Below are positions 13,538-13,879 of a DNA stretch of 13,879 bases, piece after piece. The stretch lies in the NCBI GenBank assembly GCA_947564305.1, contig CANOBT010000143.1, positions 1-13,879 on the forward strand, read 5' to 3'. The translations under genes were made by a program, and so were the position numbers. The DNA is from an uncultured Lachnospiraceae bacterium. GTDB taxonomy: Bacteria > Bacillota_A > Clostridia > Lachnospirales > Lachnospiraceae. Every line of letters starts with the position of its first letter. The stretch's first letter is position 1. Below the pieces are notes generated by a model. The model was not told the origin of the DNA. It saw only the letters and a program-made list of their open reading frames with translations, and made no database searches.

Positions 13538-13711
13538 ATGTGGATGGGAAAATGGACTAAGGAACTTGACCGGCTGTACGAAAGATACATAAGTATTTTT
13601 GGCATAGAACCGGACTGCGATACGGATGCAGACCTTGACGATATAAGCTATAATGTTTTTGTATCGGCTATCGTAAAAAGCCTTGTCACACGTATAAAAA
13701 TTTCTTTGTAA
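13538..13711 (+). CDS. 57-residue acidic protein, function unknown
   Basis: An ORF of 57 codons starting at the ATG directly after the TAA of the previous gene, so it is probably translated by re-initiation. The product has an N-terminal amphipathic helix (WTKELDRLYERYISIFGIEPD), an acidic middle (TDADLDDISYNVF) and a basic C terminus. The pattern LYERYISIFGIEPD followed by an acidic segment and a short helix resembles small clostridial mobile-element ORFs whose role is unknown. It is the last gene before the proposed right end. Confidence 0.55.
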   Translation: MWMGKWTKELDRLYERYISIFGIEPDCDTDADLDDISYNVFVSAIVKSLVTRIKISL

Positions 13712-13741
13712 TCTACAAAATTTCGTCTAAAAATCCCGTTC

Positions 13742-13812
13742 AGGTTTTTCCGTGTTTTTTCGGTTTTTTTCACTTTAATTTATTTTTATGCGCAATCAGG
13801 TGATTTTTTTCG
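13742..13812 (-). other. Cluster of Mu-end-like motifs, candidate transposase sites
   Basis: Read on the minus strand from the right end, this stretch holds CACGAAAAAAATC (13814-13802), GTGAAAAAAACC (13773-13762), CCGAAAAAACAC (13763-13752) and CACGGAAAAACC (13754-13743). Mu transposase sites contain a CGAAAA core in several copies at each end. The left end carries one copy (CGAAAAAAA, 4256-4264) in the opposite orientation, as expected for inverted ends. A-runs are simple sequence, so chance similarity cannot be excluded. Confidence 0.5.
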
Positions 13813-13824
13813 TGCCAGCTTACA
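13803..13824 (-). repeat. Right terminal inverted repeat of the Mu-like element
   Basis: Read on the minus strand it starts TGTAAG and aligns without gaps to 4218-4239 (15 of 22 identical). It also resembles the published Mu right end, which I recall as TG, then AAGC, GGC and ACGAAAAA in the same order. The 55 bases beyond it contain no complete gene, and I cannot tell whether they are host or more element. Confidence 0.55.
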
Positions 13825-13879
13825 AAAAATTACCGGACTGGTAAAGGCAGGGCAAACATGGAGAGTGCTTCGGGCATTT

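Larger units (their letters stand above)
4218..13824 (+). mobile_element. Mu-like transposable element encoding a capsid protein
   Basis: An element of 9,607 bases bounded by TGTAAG at the left and CTTACA at the right. It has the order of a Mu early region: leftward repressor, divergent switch, Ner/Cro-like protein, DDE transposase, AAA ATPase, small early proteins, Mor-like activator. It then carries only a putative scaffold, a major capsid protein, a second Mor-like regulator and a small ORF. Everything but the repressor reads rightward. The repressor region and the second XRE gene are visibly AT-richer than the transposase and capsid parts, suggesting mosaic assembly. The left end is well supported by truncation of the lipoprotein gene and by the repressor position. 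The right end rests on sequence similarity to the left end and on Mu-like motifs. The flanking five bases (ATGTG left, AAAAA right) do not match, so no target duplication is visible. A larger prophage continuing past the window is the main alternative. Confidence 0.65.

Noticed and set aside
13712..13716. CTACA at 13712-13716 as the element's right end
   Set aside because: Its reverse complement begins TGTAGATTACA, which fits the left end only at the first few bases and needs a gap, and it has no CGAAAAAA motif nearby on the inside. The 13824 end aligns without gaps.
13788..13860. Short ORFs near the right edge (ATG 13788, ATG 13858)
   Set aside because: The first is 18 codons with no ribosome site, inside the proposed right end. 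The second is cut by the window edge and lacks a good ribosome site.
1..13879. CRISPR array, tRNA or rRNA genes
   Set aside because: No regularly spaced repeats with unique spacers and no cloverleaf or rRNA-like sequence was seen on either strand.

Overview
The window looks like a low- to mid-GC Firmicutes genome, probably a Clostridia/Lachnospiraceae gut bacterium. This rests on the VanR/VanS-type two-component pair, the CD3324-type small HTH protein, the strong AGGAGG ribosome sites, and a capsid protein of the type seen in clostridial prophages. No database search was possible, so family names come from motif recognition.

Positions 1 to about 4217 are host-type (or older island) DNA. A sensor kinase (17..745, minus, lacking its ATPase domain in this window) overlaps an OmpR/VanR-type response regulator (687..1385, minus). 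Divergent from them are a promoter, a small HTH regulator of the Mor/CD3324 type (1822..2085) with its own terminator, a MATE efflux transporter (2211..3554), and a lipoprotein gene. The lipoprotein gene is broken twice: an A8 tract frameshifts its signal peptide, and its 3' end is cut by a mobile element.

Positions 4218 to 13824 form what I read as one compact Mu-like transposable element of about 9.6 kb. Both ends begin TGTAAG (right end read on the minus strand), align without gaps over 22 bases, and carry CGAAAAAA-type motifs like those in phage Mu ends. From left to right it holds: a leftward CI-like repressor with its terminator; a compact divergent promoter/operator switch; a Ner/Cro-like XRE protein; a MuA-like DDE transposase; a MuB-like AAA ATPase; a second CI-like XRE protein; a run of small alpha-helical proteins with a third XRE protein among them; a Mor-like activator; a terminator and an inverted-repeat control region; a 230-residue coiled-coil protein; an HK97-fold-type major capsid protein; a large stem-loop; a second Mor-like HTH protein; and a 57-codon ORF.

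The point of interest is what is missing. Between the two proposed ends there is a complete Mu-type transposition and regulation module plus a major capsid protein with a possible scaffold. There is no recognisable portal, terminase, head-completion, tail or lysis gene. This could be a capsid-encoding transposon or phage satellite, or a deletion remnant of a larger Mu-like prophage. The flanks lack a matching 5-bp target duplication, so the right end must be confirmed from the sequence beyond 13879.
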